A DNA stretch of 64,000 bases from Brevundimonas huaxiensis (GTDB lineage: Bacteria > Pseudomonadota > Alphaproteobacteria > Caulobacterales > Caulobacteraceae): positions 372,001 through 436,000 of the forward strand of contig NZ_JABBJE010000001.1 of the NCBI RefSeq assembly GCF_014218725.1, in the 5' to 3' direction. This document shows positions 6,418 to 13,879 of the stretch, piece by piece (position 1 is the stretch's first letter; each line of letters begins with the position of its first letter). The notes beneath the pieces are model-generated. The model was not told where the DNA came from. It made no database searches and saw only the letters and a list, made by a program, of their open reading frames with translations. Both the position numbers and the translations under genes were made by a program.

Positions 6418-9332
6418 GACGGCTCTCCTTCTTCGGCGTCTCTTTGCTTGGGCTTGCGCAGCGACTGGTGCGCCAGGGCGACCAGGGTCAGGACCGTGGC
6501 GCCCACGACCAGAACAACGACGCCCAAATCGAACAGCACGGCGCTGGCCAGCGGCACGCGGCCCAGGATCGGCAGGTCGGCATACTGGAACCAGGAGGTC
6601 AGGAAGGGATAGCCGAAGAGCCATGAGCCGATCCCGCTGAGGGCGGCGATCACCAAGCCGGCCCCGATCCAGACGATGGGCCGGATCGCCAGCCGCTCTT
6701 CGACCCACCGCGCGCCCGAGGCCATATACTGAAGGATGAAGGCGATCGACAGGGCCACGCCCGCCGCGAAACCGCCGCCCGGCAGGTCATGCCCGCGCAG
6801 GAACAGGTGAACGGCGAGCAGGATGATGAAGGGGAAAATCCAGCGCATCACCACGCGGGGGATCAGCATGGTCTCCTTCAGCGTATCGCCCTCCGATCGC
6901 GTCTCATGATCGCGGTCGGAAGCGTCCTGCACGCTCTGCTGACTGGGATTGGACAGGGTGTCGTCGGCGGGGCGGAAGCGGCGCAGCAGGGCGAAGATCG
7001 TCAGGCCGACAATGCCCAGAACCGTGATCTCGCCGAAGGTGTCGAATGCGCGGAAGTCGACCAGGATAACGTTGACGATGTTGCGCCCGCCTGCGTCCTT
7101 ATAGGCGTGCTCGACGAAGAAGCGCGAAATCCCCTCGATCGATGGGCGCGTCATGATGGCGTAGGAAATGGCCGCCAAGGATGCGCCAGCGGCGGCGGCG
7201 ATGATCAGGTCGATACGGCGACGGCGGCGAGACCGCTTCTCCATGGCCTGTGGCAGGCGAATGGTCTCCAGCCGTTTGGGCAGCCAGCGCAGGCCCAGCA
7301 GCAGCAGGACGGTGGTCACGACCTCGACCAGCAACTGAGTCACGGCCAGATCCGGCGCCGACAGCCAGACGAAGGACAGGCAGCTCGCCAGACCAGCGCC
7401 GCCCATCAGAACCACGGCCGCCAGCCGGTGATATTTCGCCTGCCATGCCGCTGCGACGGCACAACTGGCGCCGACCAGCCAAAGACCTGCGAAGGCCCAG
7501 TTGGACAGGGTGAATGTCGGCATGATCGGGCGGATCACAAATCCCGCGCCGATCGCCGCCAGCCCGCCCGCCAGCAGGGCGACCAGGACGATGGCCCGCA
7601 GCTGTGGCTGTTGTCGTGTCGCCCCGAACAGGCGAACCATCGCCTCCGATCCCTTGAACAGGCCGGTCATGGTTCGCTCGAACAACCAGCCGCCGTTCAG
7701 GCGCTTCCAGCCCCACGGTCCGCCGCGCGGGTTGGCGTTGATGCGTTTGCCGAAGACGACATAGAGACCCACGCCGCCCGCCAGCGCGACGAGGCTGAGC
7801 ACCAGCGGCAGGTTGAACCCGTGCCACAGGGCCAGACTGTAGTAGGGCAGGTCAAAGCCCAGCACCGAAACGGCGGCGCTCTTCAGGAACGGCCCCACCG
7901 TCACAGCCGGGAAGATGCCGACGACCAGGCACAGGGCGACCAGCACCTCGACGGGGCGACGCATCCAGGCGGGCGGCTCGTGCGGGATGCGATCCAGCTC
8001 GGTCGGAGCCGGGCCGAAGAAGGTCGCGTGGATAAAACGCAGGGAATACAGAACGCTGAAGGCGCTGGCCAAGGTGGCCAAGGCGGGCAGCAGCATGTTC
8101 AGGCCGTGCGTATGGGCGCTGGCCACCGCCTCGGCCAGGAACATTTCCTTGGATAGGAAACCGTTCAGCAGCGGCACGCCCGCCATTGCGGCTGCGGCCA
8201 CCATGGCCAGGGTCGCCGTAAAGGGCATGAAGCGGAACAGACCGCTGAGTTTGCGCATGTCCCGCGTGCCGGCCTCATGGTCGATGATGCCGGCGGCCAT
8301 AAAGAGCGACGCCTTGAAGGTGGCGTGGTTCACCGTGTGGAAAATGGCCGCGATACAGGCCAGCGGACTGCCCAATCCCAACAGCAGCACGATCAGGCCC
8401 AGATGGCTGATCGTCGAATAGGCCAGCAGGCCTTTGAGATCATGCTGGAAGATGGCGCACCACGCGCCGAGCAGCAGCGTCGCCAGGCCCATGCCGCCGA
8501 CGATCAGATACCAGCTCTCGGACCCCGCCAGGACGGGCCAGAAGCGGATCAGCAGGAATATGCCCGCCTTCACCATTGTGGCGGAGTGTAGATAGGCGCT
8601 GACCGGGGTCGGGGCGGCCATGGCGCGGGGCAGCCAGAAGTGGAACGGAAACTGCGCGCTCTTGGTCATCGCGCCGAGCAGCAGCAGGATCAGCGCCGGC
8701 AGATAAAGCGGGCTGGTCTGGGTCGCCTCTCGTGACGCCAGGACGACGTCGAGGTCGTAGCTGCCGACGATTCGCCCGATCAAGATCATGCCGACCAGCA
8801 GCGCGATGCCGCCCGTGGCCGTCACCGTCAGCGCCATGCGCGACCCTTCGCGCGCGGCGGGGTTCTGGTGCCAGTAGCCGATCAACAGGAAGGAAAAGAG
8901 GCTAGTTAGCTCCCAGAAGACCACCAGCTGAATCAGATTGCCCGACAGCACCACGCCCTGCATCGCGCCCATGAAGGCCAGCAGGAAGGAGAAGAACCGC
9001 GGCACCGGATCCTTCGGCGACATGTAATAGCGGGCATACAGCACCACCAAGGCGCCGATCCCCAAGATCAGGGCGCTGAACAGCCACGACAGTCCATCCA
9101 GTCGCAGCACCAGATTGACGCCCAGCGACGGCAGCCACGGGATTTCGTAGCGCAGCGTCTCACCGTCCTGGAACATCGGCCATAGCGCGGCCAGACATCC
9201 AAGGCTGACCAAGGACACGACCCACGACAGAATGGCGGCCGAGGTGCGTGCGTGACGCGGCAAGCCGGACGCGACGATGGCGCCAAGAAACGGCAAGACC
9301 AGGATGACGACAAGAAGGAAGCTGATGGACAT
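6414..9332 (-). CDS. mrpA: Fused Mrp/Pha antiporter subunits A and B
   Basis: A 972-residue polytopic membrane protein, first gene of the operon. Residues 1 to about 640 are the NuoL-like MrpA core with about 16 helices; about 640-800 is the MrpA C-terminal extension; about 822-972 (from LIPRVVMRWIFPFII, with the RGHDLPGGGFAAG signature) is the MrpB domain. Separate mrpA and mrpB genes occur in Bacillus; fused AB proteins are known from rhizobial Pha and other group 2 Mrp systems. The operon is therefore complete (AB, C, D, E, F, G). The 219-bp region upstream to the tRNA gene should hold the promoter and has a perfect 10-bp palindrome AGTGATCACT at 9361-9370. Confidence 0.94.
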   Translation of the reverse strand: MSISFLLVVILVLPFLGAIVASGLPRHARTSAAILSWVVSLVSLGCLAALWPMFQDGETLRYEIPWLPSLGVNLVLRLDGLSWLFSALILGIGALVVLYARYYMSPKDPVPRFFSFLLAFMGAMQGVVLSGNLIQLVVFWELTSLFSFLLIGYWHQNPAAREGSRMALTVTATGGIALLVGMILIGRIVGSYDLDVVLASREATQTSPLYLPALILLLLGAMTKSAQFPFHFWLPRAMAAPTPVSAYLHSATMVKAGIFLLIRFWPVLAGSESWYLIVGGMGLATLLLGAWCAIFQHDLKGLLAYSTISHLGLIVLLLGLGSPLACIAAIFHTVNHATFKASLFMAAGIIDHEAGTRDMRKLSGLFRFMPFTATLAMVAAAAMAGVPLLNGFLSKEMFLAEAVASAHTHGLNMLLPALATLASAFSVLYSLRFIHATFFGPAPTELDRIPHEPPAWMRRPVEVLVALCLVVGIFPAVTVGPFLKSAAVSVLGFDLPYYSLALWHGFNLPLVLSLVALAGGVGLYVVFGKRINANPRGGPWGWKRLNGGWLFERTMTGLFKGSEAMVRLFGATRQQPQLRAIVLVALLAGGLAAIGAGFVIRPIMPTFTLSNWAFAGLWLVGASCAVAAAWQAKYHRLAAVVLMGGAGLASCLSFVWLSAPDLAVTQLLVEVVTTVLLLLGLRWLPKRLETIRLPQAMEKRSRRRRRIDLIIAAAAGASLAAISYAIMTRPSIEGISRFFVEHAYKDAGGRNIVNVILVDFRAFDTFGEITVLGIVGLTIFALLRRFRPADDTLSNPSQQSVQDASDRDHETRSEGDTLKETMLIPRVVMRWIFPFIILLAVHLFLRGHDLPGGGFAAGVALSIAFILQYMASGARWVEERLAIRPIVWIGAGLVIAALSGIGSWLFGYPFLTSWFQYADLPILGRVPLASAVLFDLGVVVLVVGATVLTLVALAHQSLRKPKQRDAEEGEPS

Positions 9333-9551
9333 CGAGGCGGGGCGTCTCTCCTGGATCGCGAGTGATCACTTTGCCAACGCTCAAGGTTGGCCAAGGTTCG
9401 CTTTGATCTACGGACAGGAGCCGGGTGCGTCAAAGCGACACCAGAGCGCGGAACGCCGGCGCCCAATGGCCCGATCGCCGTACGAAACAGATCAGATTGT
9501 GAGGAAAGTTTTCGACCTAACGCCTTGTCTGGCCTCAGTCTTTACCCCGAG

Positions 9552-9626
9552 TGGCTCCGCAGGTAGGATTCGAACCTACGACCAGCCGATTAACAGTCGG
9601 CTGCTCTACCACTGAGCTACTGCGGA
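9552..9626 (-). tRNA. tRNA-Asn (anticodon GTT)
   Basis: Read on the minus strand, the 75-nt sequence starts TCCGCAG and ends CTGCGGAGCCA, giving a perfect 7-bp acceptor stem, a discriminator G and an encoded CCA. The D-arm region (AGCTCAGTGGTAGAGC), the anticodon loop CTGTTAA with GTT and the T-arm GGTTCGAATCC are all present. GTT reads Asn codons. Confidence 0.97.
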
Positions 9627-9670
9627 ACATCTGCTCGGGAGGCGGGCGTATAGCAGCGGCCGTTCCGATC

Positions 9671-10504
9671 TTGCAATGGGAAAACGAGCCAATCGAAACG
9701 ATATTTATCGACGACCCTGACGACCCGCGTGTTGCGGCCTATCGCGATATCCGCGAACGCGATCTAACGGGGCGTCAGGGGTTGTTCATCGCGGAAGGGG
9801 AGGTGGTGGTGCGTGGACTGGCGTCGACGGCGTCGCGCTGCCGGCCCCTGTCGCTGCTGCTGGCGGAAAAGCGCTTTGCGGCTTTGTGCGATGTCATTAC
9901 GTCTCTGCCGCCAGCGACGCCCGTCTATGTCGCAGGCCAGGCCGTGCTGGACCGGATTGCGGGTTTCGAACTGCACCGGGGAATTCTGGCCTTGGGCAAA
10001 AAGCCCGAGCCGCTGTCGTTGGACGATGTGCTGGCGGATATCGGGCCGCAGGACGTGTTCGTCGTGGCCAGCGGGATCGGCAACCACGACAATGTCGGCG
10101 GCCTGTTCAGGAACGCCGCCGCGTTTGGCGCCAGGGCGGTGCTGCTTGATCCGACCTGCTGCGACCCCTTCTACCGCAAGGCGATTCGCGTTTCGGTCGG
10201 CGCGGTGCTGCGCACGCCGTTCGTCGTCGCCGGCGCGACGGACAGTATCGAAGCCCTGCAGCGGGCTGGAGTCGAGGTCTTGGCGCTGACGCCTTCGGCG
10301 ACCGAGCGGCTTTCGGACTACGGGCGTGTCGGAACGGTCGCTCTGATGCTGGGGTCGGAAGGGCCGGGGCTGCCCAGGGATTTGATCGATCGGTGCCGGC
10401 CGATCGGCATCGCTATGGCGGGCGGGTTCGATTCGCTGAATGTCGCGGCGACGAGTGCTGTTGCCCTTCATCATCTGACGACGACGGCGCTTGCTGGTAG
10501 CTGA
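9671..10504 (+). CDS. SpoU/TrmH family RNA 2'-O-methyltransferase
   Basis: A protein of about 277 residues with the three SpoU motifs: GNHDNVGGLFRNAAAFG (motif 1, catalytic Arg/Asn), LMLGSEGPGLP (motif 2) and SLNVAATSAVALH (motif 3). These form the SAM-binding trefoil knot. Enzymes of this family methylate ribose 2'-OH in tRNA or rRNA; which nucleotide is targeted cannot be read from the sequence. The frame runs open through the antisense of tRNA-Asn, so the true start must lie after 9626. No in-frame ATG exists before the conserved DDPDDPRVAAYRD block; the TTG at 9671 is the best candidate. No clear ribosome-binding site is seen. Confidence 0.85.
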   Translation: MQWENEPIETIFIDDPDDPRVAAYRDIRERDLTGRQGLFIAEGEVVVRGLASTASRCRPLSLLLAEKRFAALCDVITSLPPATPVYVAGQAVLDRIAGFELHRGILALGKKPEPLSLDDVLADIGPQDVFVVASGIGNHDNVGGLFRNAAAFGARAVLLDPTCCDPFYRKAIRVSVGAVLRTPFVVAGATDSIEALQRAGVEVLALTPSATERLSDYGRVGTVALMLGSEGPGLPRDLIDRCRPIGIAMAGGFDSLNVAATSAVALHHLTTTALAGS

Positions 10505-10510
10505 AAACGC

Positions 10511-10536
10511 GAAGGCCGCCCCGAGGGGCGGCCTTC
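10511..10536 (-). terminator. Terminator hairpin between methyltransferase gene and tRNA-Cys
   Basis: GAAGGCCGCCCC and GGGGCGGCCTTC form a perfect 12-bp stem with a GA loop. On the minus strand it is followed by GCGTTTTC, so it best fits transcription termination downstream of tRNA-Cys; it probably also stops plus-strand transcription from the methyltransferase gene ending at 10504. Confidence 0.75.
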
Positions 10537-10552
10537 GTCCGTATCGTCGCGA

Positions 10553-10626
10553 TGGAGGCCTGACCGGGAATCGAACCCGGGTGCAAGGATTTGCAGTCCT
10601 CTGCGTCACCACTCCGCCATCAGGCC
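10553..10626 (-). tRNA. tRNA-Cys (anticodon GCA)
   Basis: Read on the minus strand the 74-nt sequence starts GGCCTGA and ends TCAGGCC plus TCCA, giving a 7-bp acceptor stem, discriminator T (U in the tRNA) and an encoded CCA. The anticodon loop CTGCAAA contains GCA, and the T-arm is GGGTTCGATTCCC. U73 with GCA is the identity set of tRNA-Cys. Confidence 0.97.
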
Positions 10627-10687
10627 GCTTTTTGTCCCCGATTTCTCGGGGGCGGTCATCGCGAGGGGCGTTCGCTATCAGATCGGA

Positions 10688-10716
10688 TTGTCCGCTGCAA
10701 CGCACGGACCTATAAG
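10688..10716 (+). promoter_or_regulatory. Putative sigma-70-type promoter
   Basis: TTGTCC (10688-10693) and TATAAG (10711-10716) are separated by 17 bases on the plus strand, 44 bases before the ATG at 10761. The arrangement fits a housekeeping promoter for the methyltransferase-like gene. Inferred from match and spacing only. Confidence 0.5.
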
Positions 10717-10760
10717 CGCGCGAGATTTCCTCCCGGATTATCGTTGAAGGCTGCCTACAG

Positions 10761-11390
10761 ATGGATTTCACCGCAGAGCGCAAGGCCATGGTCGACTCGC
10801 AGGTGCGGGTGAACGACGTGACCGATCGCGCGATTCACCTGGCCATGATGGCTGTGCCCCGTGAAAACTACTGCGCGCCCGACCGCGCCTTCGCCGCCTA
10901 TTCCGAGGAAGCGGTGATGATCGCGGGCGAGCGCCGCCTGATGCCGGCGCGCGACGTCGCCAAGCTGCTGCAAGCGGCCGATGCGCGCGAGGGCGAGAAG
11001 GCCCTGGCCATCGCCGCGCCCTACGCCGCCGCCCTGCTGGCCCGTATGGGCGTCAGCGTCACGGCTCAGGAATCGGACGACGCCGTGTTCGCCGTGGTCG
11101 GCGAGGCCTTATCGGACGCGGGCGTGGCGACCGTCGTCGCGCCGCTGGCTCAGCCGACCGGCGAAGGATGGGATCTGATCATTTCCGAAGGCGGCGTCGA
11201 GAGCCTGCCCGAATCGTGGGGCGCGGCCCTGCGTCCTGGCGGCCGGATCGTCGTGGTCGAACGTCGCGGCGCCATCGGCAAGGCTGCCCTGTATGTTCAG
11301 ACGCGCGAAGGCTTGTCGCGCCGCGAACTGTTCGATTCGTCGCCTGCGGTCCTTGCCGAGCTGAAGCCGGCCCCCACTTTCGCGCTGTAA
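10761..11390 (+). CDS. Protein-L-isoaspartate O-methyltransferase-like protein, degenerate SAM site
   Basis: A 209-residue protein with the overall layout of protein-L-isoaspartyl methyltransferase: N-terminal QVRVNDVTD, then AVPRENYCAP at 31-40 (the family has VPRExFVP). The expected glycine-rich SAM-binding loop (GxGxG) around residues 80-90 is replaced by ALAIAAPYAAALLARMG, so methyltransferase activity is doubtful. The end of the protein keeps the LRPGGRIVVVE strand. It lies directly before the tolC-like gene (140-bp gap). It may be a pseudo-enzyme with a different role; annotation pipelines would call it PCMT by homology. Confidence 0.75.
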   Translation: MDFTAERKAMVDSQVRVNDVTDRAIHLAMMAVPRENYCAPDRAFAAYSEEAVMIAGERRLMPARDVAKLLQAADAREGEKALAIAAPYAAALLARMGVSVTAQESDDAVFAVVGEALSDAGVATVVAPLAQPTGEGWDLIISEGGVESLPESWGAALRPGGRIVVVERRGAIGKAALYVQTREGLSRRELFDSSPAVLAELKPAPTFAL

Positions 11391-11530
11391 GATCAAAGAG
11401 ACGCGCGGTTGCGACGGAGATCCCGTTCGCAACCGTGAAGAAAACTTAACTGGCGTGTGGTTCGGTCAGGCCGCAGTTACGCTTGAGAAAACATTCGGGC
11501 GTTCTTCGGAGCGTCACGCAAGGACGGACA

Positions 11531-13066
11531 ATGTTGAAACGCTCGCGTGTGCTGGCTTCGGCCGCTGTGGTCGCCGTGATGACCGGTCTGGGCGCACCGG
11601 CCTGGGCCGAGACGCTGCAGGACGCCATCGCCCTGGCCTATCGGACCAATCCCAACCTGCTGGCCCAGCGCGCCAACCAGCGTGCGCTGGACGAGACGGT
11701 GGTCCAGGCGCGGTCGGGCCTGCGCCCGACCATCGGCGCCTCTGCCGGCGTGGACTACACCCGCAGCGACTTCCCCGCCATGACCCAGTTCGTCGATACG
11801 AACGGCGACGGCATACCCGACACCCAGGTCACGACCTCGTCGTCTGAAACCGAAGGCGCCAATGTCGGCGTCAGCGTCAGCCAGAACGTCTGGACCGCCG
11901 GCCGCACCTCGCGCGCCATCGACCAGGCCCGCGCCAGCGTCCTGGCCGGCCGTGAGAACCTGCGTGAGATCGAGCAGTCGGTCATGCTGTCGGTGATCCA
12001 GGCCTATGTGAACGTCACCCGTGACATGGAAATCCTGCGTATCCGCCAGGAGAACCTGACGGTGCTGCAACGCCAACTGGAGGAAACAAGCGCCCGTTTC
12101 GAGGTCGGTGAGATCACCCGCACCGACGTGGCTCAGGCCGAAGCTTCGCAGGCGCAATCCGAAGCCGATTTGGCGAACGCCCAGGCCCAGTTGTCCACGT
12201 CGCGCGCCGCCTATGCCGCCGTCGTCGGCCAATCGCCGACCGATCTGGAAGCCGCGCCGATTTTGCCGGAGGTTCCCAGCGACTTCGACGTCGCCATCGA
12301 GACGGCGTTGCAGCGCAATCCCGCTGTCCTGGCCGCGACCTATCAGTTGCAGAGCGCCGAGGCGGCCGTCGCCGCCGCCCGTTCGGAATATCTGCCGTCG
12401 GTGCGCGCCACCGCCTCTTATGGCGGATCGTCCAATGATCTCGGCGACTTAGGGCAGCTGGCTGACCGTCGCAGCTTCACGGCCGGCGCCACCCTGTCCG
12501 TGCCGCTGTTCACCGGCGGTCTGAACCGCTCGCGCGTCGCCCAGGCTCTGGAGCGCGCCAACGCGGCCCAGATCGGCATCGAGGGCGAGCGCCGCACGGT
12601 GCTTCAGAACGTCAGCTCGGCCTACGCCCAGGTGCTGTCGACCCGCGCTACGGTCGCGGCCGGCACGGAAGCCGTTCGCGCCGCATCGGTCGCGGCCGAA
12701 GGCGTGCGCCAGGAAGCCCAAGTCGGCCTGCGCACCACGCTGGACGTGCTGAACCAGGAGCTGGCTCTGCGCAACGCCCAAACGGCGGTCGCCAGCGCCC
12801 GCGCCGCGGAGTACGTCGCCCGCGCCTCGCTGCTGGCCGCCATGGGGCAGCTGGAAGGCCCGGCGCTGAACCCGACGATCGAGGCCTATGATCCCGCGAC
12901 GAACTACGACCAGGTCAAGGGACGCGGCGGCCTGCCGTGGGACGGCGTGATCGAGACGCTAGACCGCGTGGCCTCGCCGCCGATCGTGACCACGCCGGAC
13001 ACCGCCGACGCGCCGATCGACGCTCAGCTCAAGGGCGAGGTCGTCCGCACGGCGCCGCAGAACTGA
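11531..13066 (+). CDS. TolC-family outer-membrane efflux/secretion channel
   Basis: A 511-residue outer-membrane protein with a signal peptide (residues 1-26, cleavage after APAWA). The mature part begins ETLQDAIALAYRTNP, the usual TolC start, and contains two long repeats of alpha-helix and beta-strand of the OEP family, with motifs RTDVAQAEA and TTLDVLNQELAL at equivalent positions. It would form the trimeric channel for type I secretion or RND efflux. ATG 11531 has AGGACGGACA just upstream; an in-frame ATG at 11483 lacks a signal peptide. No periplasmic adaptor or inner-membrane pump gene is adjacent, so it may serve several systems. Confidence 0.93.
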   Translation: MLKRSRVLASAAVVAVMTGLGAPAWAETLQDAIALAYRTNPNLLAQRANQRALDETVVQARSGLRPTIGASAGVDYTRSDFPAMTQFVDTNGDGIPDTQVTTSSSETEGANVGVSVSQNVWTAGRTSRAIDQARASVLAGRENLREIEQSVMLSVIQAYVNVTRDMEILRIRQENLTVLQRQLEETSARFEVGEITRTDVAQAEASQAQSEADLANAQAQLSTSRAAYAAVVGQSPTDLEAAPILPEVPSDFDVAIETALQRNPAVLAATYQLQSAEAAVAAARSEYLPSVRATASYGGSSNDLGDLGQLADRRSFTAGATLSVPLFTGGLNRSRVAQALERANAAQIGIEGERRTVLQNVSSAYAQVLSTRATVAAGTEAVRAASVAAEGVRQEAQVGLRTTLDVLNQELALRNAQTAVASARAAEYVARASLLAAMGQLEGPALNPTIEAYDPATNYDQVKGRGGLPWDGVIETLDRVASPPIVTTPDTADAPIDAQLKGEVVRTAPQN

Positions 13067-13196
13067 CCGCGTCGAATACGGACGGAAACCGCCCGTTGAT
13101 TCCGACGGGCGAAGATGCGACGACAAGGCACAGGTTTCGAGCGATCCATCGCTCGGCGCCCACCCCTTCTACCCAGGCCTCGCCCAAGGTTGCGCC

Positions 13197-13796
13197 ATGA
13201 CCGATCAGTCCGCCCAGGAACCGACCATGGAAGAGATTCTGGCGTCGATTCGCCGGATCATCTCTGAAGACGAGGCCCCGGCCGAAACGCCGGCCGCCGC
13301 CATGCCGGAAGCCACGCCTGAGCCGGTTCCCGAGCCGCTGGCCGCCGAAACTATCTTCGCCGCCCCAGTCGAGCCGACGCCGGAACCCGCCGCCGTCGAA
13401 GACGACGTGCTGGAACTGACCGATCGCTATGAGGCGCCGGCCGAGACCATCGGCGATCTGGACGTGGTCGAACATTCGCCCGCGCCCTATCAGCCCGAGC
13501 CTGAACCCGCTTACGAATCGGCTCCCGAGCCGGCCCGGGCCTATGACACCCTGGTCGGCGACAGCGCCGCCGCCAGCGCGGCCTCGGCCTTTGCAGGCCT
13601 GGCCGCCAGCTTCAAGAAGCCTGAGCCGGCTCCGTCGGCCTCGGGCGACCTGCCCTTCGTCAGCGGCAACACCGTCGAGGCCATGGTCGCCGAGATGCTG
13701 CGTCCGCTGCTGAAGGACTGGCTGGACAACAACCTGCCCGGCATCGTCCAGGCGGCGGTACAAAAGGAAGTCGAACGCATCGCGCGCAGCGCCTAG
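13197..13796 (+). CDS. popZ: Polar organising protein PopZ (DUF2497)
   Basis: A 199-residue protein with PopZ architecture. The short N-terminal helix EEILASIRRIISEDE (about 12-26) is the partner-binding region in Caulobacter PopZ. A long acidic linker rich in Pro, Glu and Ala (about 27-130) follows, then C-terminal helices containing VEAMVAEMLRPLLKDWLD and IVQAAVQKEVERI that drive oligomerisation. PopZ forms a polar microdomain that anchors ParB/parS and recruits cell-cycle regulators. Position just upstream of valS agrees with my recollection of the Caulobacter locus. The linker is compositionally biased, so low conservation there is expected. Confidence 0.92.
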   Translation: MTDQSAQEPTMEEILASIRRIISEDEAPAETPAAAMPEATPEPVPEPLAAETIFAAPVEPTPEPAAVEDDVLELTDRYEAPAETIGDLDVVEHSPAPYQPEPEPAYESAPEPARAYDTLVGDSAAASAASAFAGLAASFKKPEPAPSASGDLPFVSGNTVEAMVAEMLRPLLKDWLDNNLPGIVQAAVQKEVERIARSA

Positions 13797-13823
13797 CCCT
13801 TCGCTTCAGCCCAGACTAATCCG

Positions 13824-13853
13824 AGGGGCGGCTCCTGAAGGGGGCCGCCCTTT
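13824..13853 (+). terminator. Probable terminator after popZ
   Basis: GGGCGGC (13826-13832) pairs with GCCGCCC (13844-13850), with extra weaker pairs on both sides, followed by TTTCGCATTTTG. It fills most of the 83-bp gap between popZ and valS, so valS probably has its own promoter or relies on read-through. Confidence 0.6.
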
Positions 13854-13879
13854 CGCATTTTGCAAAAGACCCTATTCCC

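Noticed and set aside
9551..9670. N-terminal extension of the SpoU methyltransferase frame through the tRNA-Asn antisense
   Set aside because: The frame MAPQVGFEPTTSRL is a well-known artefact of translating tRNA antisense strands and is not protein-coding.
9552..10626. Two tRNA genes as attachment site for an integrative element
   Set aside because: No integrase, no repeated tRNA 3' end and no unusual gene lies between them; only a SpoU methyltransferase.
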